Below, piece by piece: positions 6,495 through 7,586 of a stretch of DNA of 7,586 nt; positions within the stretch are counted from its first letter, which is position 1; every line of letters starts with the position of its first letter. The notes beneath the pieces were generated by a model. That model worked only from the letters and a program-made list of their open reading frames with translations, had not been told where the DNA came from and ran no database searches. The DNA is from Caldifarciminota bacterium UBA3079 (lineage in GTDB: Bacteria; Hydrothermota; Tepidihabitantia; Tepidihabitantales; Tepidihabitantaceae), in NCBI GenBank assembly GCA_002366635.1, contig DFBN01000142.1, forward strand, positions 1 through 7,586, read 5' to 3'. The translations under genes were made by a program, and so were the position numbers.

Positions 6495-6866
6495 ATGTCG
6501 CGTGTGAAAAACGGACCTTATACCAAGCGTCGCCGAAAGAAATGGCTCGCTGCAGGCAGAGGCTATTGGGGAAGTAGGTCAAAACTTTACAAGACTGCCC
6601 GACTCCAAGTGATGCATGGACTGTTGAGCGCTTACAGGGAACGACGCCGCAAAAAACGCGTATACCGTGCCCTGATGATAACAAGAATCAGTGCTGGTCT
6701 TCAGTCTCACAATATGAACTACAACAGTTTCATGCACGGCCTCAAATTAGCTGGCGTGGCGCTCGACCGCAGTATCCTGTCGGAAATGGCAATTCATTCA
6801 CCGGACGATTTTGTTCAACTCGTTGATTTTGCTAAGGAACAACTAAACCAGCCAGGTTCTAACTAG
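6495..6866 (+). CDS. rplT: Large-subunit ribosomal protein bL20
   Basis: The 123-residue bL20 is an early assembly protein that binds 23S rRNA. Its basic N-terminal extension (SRVKNGPYTKRRRKKWLAAG, residues 2-21) is followed by GYWGSRSKLYKTAR (23-36), AYRERRRKKRVYRALMITRI (46-65) and the globular C-domain with NYNSFMHGLKLAGV (75-88) and LDRSILSEMAIHSPDDF (90-106). The length is normal. Its start is set by AAGGAG 5 nt upstream. It is the last gene of the operon, closed by the hairpin at 6879-6914. In E. coli and Bacillus bL20 represses its own operon through an mRNA structure; I could not identify such an operator here. pheS and pheT, which follow in E. coli, do not follow here. Confidence 0.97.
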   Translation: MSRVKNGPYTKRRRKKWLAAGRGYWGSRSKLYKTARLQVMHGLLSAYRERRRKKRVYRALMITRISAGLQSHNMNYNSFMHGLKLAGVALDRSILSEMAIHSPDDFVQLVDFAKEQLNQPGSN

Positions 6867-6878
6867 CATCTGGTCAGG

Positions 6879-6914
6879 AAACAAAGCCGCCGCTTGACAG
6901 CGGCGGCTTTGTTT
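6879..6914. terminator. Bidirectional intrinsic terminator between rplT and tRNA-Pro
   Basis: A perfect 15-bp inverted repeat (AAACAAAGCCGCCGC and its complement) surrounds a 6-nt loop, TTGACA. The GC-rich core is flanked by A-rich and T-rich ends, so either strand gives a stable hairpin followed by U-rich RNA (UUUGUUU). On the plus strand it follows the rplT stop by 12 nt. On the minus strand it begins one nucleotide after the tRNA 3' end. Confidence 0.93.
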
Positions 6915-6915
6915 A

Positions 6916-6990
6916 TCGGGGCGACCCGATTCGAACGGGCGACCCCCAGCACCCCAAGCTGGTGCGCTAAACCAACTGCGCCACGCCCCG
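6916..6990 (-). tRNA. tRNA-Pro (anticodon GGG)
   Basis: Read on the minus strand, the 75-nt sequence folds as a full cloverleaf. The acceptor CGGGGCG pairs perfectly with CGCCCCG, followed by discriminator A73. The D stem is GCGC/GCGC, the anticodon stem CCAGC/GCTGG encloses TTGGGGT, and the T arm GCCCG-TTCGAAT-CGGGT closes with one G-U pair. The anticodon GGG reads CCC (and CCU by wobble). C1-G72, A73 and G35/G36 are the known bacterial proline identity elements. The 3' CCA is not encoded, so it must be added by the nucleotidyltransferase. A promoter lies at 7032-7005 and the shared terminator follows at once. Confidence 0.97.
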
Positions 6991-7004
6991 ACTTCCTACT
7001 CCAA

Positions 7005-7032
7005 ATCCTAGTTGAAAAGGCACTATAGTCAA
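7005..7032 (-). promoter_or_regulatory. Sigma70-like promoter of tRNA-Pro
   Basis: On the minus strand TTGACT (7032-7027), a 16-bp spacer and TAGGAT (7010-7005) lie 14 nt upstream of the tRNA 5' end, implying a leader of about 7 nt for RNase P to remove. The spacer length equals that of the thrS promoter. Alternatively or additionally the tRNA could be read from the upstream gene at 7052-7474. Confidence 0.55.
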
Positions 7033-7051
7033 CATTGCCGGTGCAAATAAC

Positions 7052-7474
7052 TCATTCTAGGGGCACCGCTGCAACGAATGCCTCGATGAGGTTTCCTCTT
7101 GGTAGTTTATAAACCAGCAGGACTTCCCAGCCCGCTATTTCTTCGGGTTTGGGATTGAATGTGAAGTAGCGGATGACCGCTGCGTTGCGGGCAGAATCAA
7201 GAGCTGTATACATGTAATTGAATTCAAGCGGTGTTTTCACATCAAATCTGCTACGGACTATACGCCTGAGTATACTCTCGTGGTTTTCTATATCTTTGCG
7301 CCAGGATTCGGCCTTCCTTACTATCGGGGATGTTCCATTTAGCACAGCGATGTTTCCTGGATAAGAGCCCTTTCCGACTCTCGGACCATTCGGCTCAACA
7401 AGGCGGGTTATCTGGGAACTGGGAACGCAGTTAACTAATAGAAGCATACATCCAGCAGCGATGAATCTACTCAT
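7052..7474 (-). CDS. Small exported protein, possible lipoprotein, unknown function
   Basis: I do not recognise this 140-residue protein. It starts with a short signal-like segment (R3, then hydrophobic residues 4-15) leading to LLLVNC, with C16 as a possible lipidation site. Asparagine before the cysteine is unusual for a lipobox; C9 after AAG fits the motif better but leaves too short a hydrophobic stretch. The mature part is soluble, with a probable helix around 52-75 (charged, R/K/E-rich) and a C-terminal region (about 97-140) of alternating hydrophobic residues that looks like beta strands: AVIRYFTF, GWEVLLVYKL, LIEAFVAAVPLE. No enzyme motif is visible. No Shine-Dalgarno precedes the ATG. 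No clear terminator separates it from the tRNA gene 61 nt downstream. That it is a real gene is supported by the signal-like start, the long open frame in otherwise empty sequence, and the lack of any competing frame. Confidence 0.72.
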   Translation of the reverse strand: MSRFIAAGCMLLLVNCVPSSQITRLVEPNGPRVGKGSYPGNIAVLNGTSPIVRKAESWRKDIENHESILRRIVRSRFDVKTPLEFNYMYTALDSARNAAVIRYFTFNPKPEEIAGWEVLLVYKLPRGNLIEAFVAAVPLE

Positions 7475-7479
7475 ACAGA

Positions 7480-7508
7480 AGCGTAACCGGGGCCTTTCAC
7501 AAAGTCAA
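7480..7508 (-). promoter_or_regulatory. Possible promoter of the small exported-protein gene
   Basis: On the minus strand TTGACT (7508-7503), a 17-bp spacer and TACGCT (7485-7480) precede the ATG at 7474 by 5 nt. The -10 keeps only the three most important bases. If real, the transcript would be leaderless or nearly so. Weak prediction. Confidence 0.25.
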
Positions 7509-7568
7509 TAGTCAGGTAGTAATCGATTCGGATACAAGACCTGGAGTTGCTAAGTGAACATAGTGTTC

Positions 7569-7574
7569 TTGACA
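7569..7574 (+). promoter_or_regulatory. -35 box of a promoter reading out of the window
   Basis: A perfect TTGACA sits 12 nt from the right edge, in the upstream region of the minus-strand gene at 7052-7474. The context TTGACAGCT is identical to that at the thrS promoter (3824-3832). The matching -10 would fall outside the window, so only half of the signal can be seen. Confidence 0.3.
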
Positions 7575-7586
7575 GCTAGTATAAAG

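Noticed and set aside
7039..7068. Hairpin CGGTGC/GCACCG as a terminator for the small exported-protein gene
   Set aside because: Only 6 bp with an 18-nt loop, partly inside the coding region and without a following U tract.

Overview
This is a bacterial housekeeping segment of moderate GC (roughly half, judged by eye) with tightly packed genes. The signs of a bacterium are the thrS-infC-rpmI-rplT order, bacterial bL35 and bL20 proteins, an MEP-pathway ispF, a C1-G72/A73 proline tRNA and sigma70-like promoters. No phylum can be assigned from sequence alone. The EF-G-like paralog away from a ribosomal operon, together with ispF-rhomboid-glycosyltransferase, fits a poorly sampled Gram-negative-type lineage, but that is a guess.

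Layout. (1) 2-1204, plus: the C-terminal 400 residues of an EF-G-type translocase, cut by the left window edge. (2) 3761-1188, minus: a compact operon ispF -> rhomboid protease -> GT39/ArnT-like membrane glycosyltransferase. Its genes overlap by 4 and 14 nt, and its last gene runs convergently into the EF-G gene with a 17-bp overlap. (3) 3762-3857: a 96-bp divergent intergenic region with a clear thrS promoter and no room for a T-box or long leader. (4) 3858-6866, plus: thrS-infC-rpmI-rplT, the classic translation operon. (5) 6879-6914: a perfect 15-bp stem acting as a bidirectional terminator for rplT and for the tRNA-Pro(GGG) gene facing it at 6990-6916. (6) 7474-7052, minus: a small unrecognised exported protein, possibly a lipoprotein. 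(7) The right edge, which carries a TTGACA box pointing out of the window.

How the genes relate. ThrRS, IF3, bL35 and bL20 are co-expressed components of translation, and EF-G-like and tRNA-Pro add to that theme. IspF makes isoprenoid precursors needed for polyprenyl-phosphate carriers. ArnT-like GT39 enzymes usually take sugars from such carriers, so the minus-strand operon may be loosely coherent, but that is inference.

The most interesting points concern translation initiation. infC has no ATG, GTG or TTG upstream of its conserved N-terminus and probably starts at a near-cognate ACG behind a good Shine-Dalgarno, inside the end of thrS. The thrS promoter places transcription start at or next to its GTG start codon, suggesting a leaderless mRNA. 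bL35 also carries an unusual Cys/His pattern, and IspF has an atypical C-terminal loop. I see no mobile element, CRISPR array, defence system or evident new multi-gene system.
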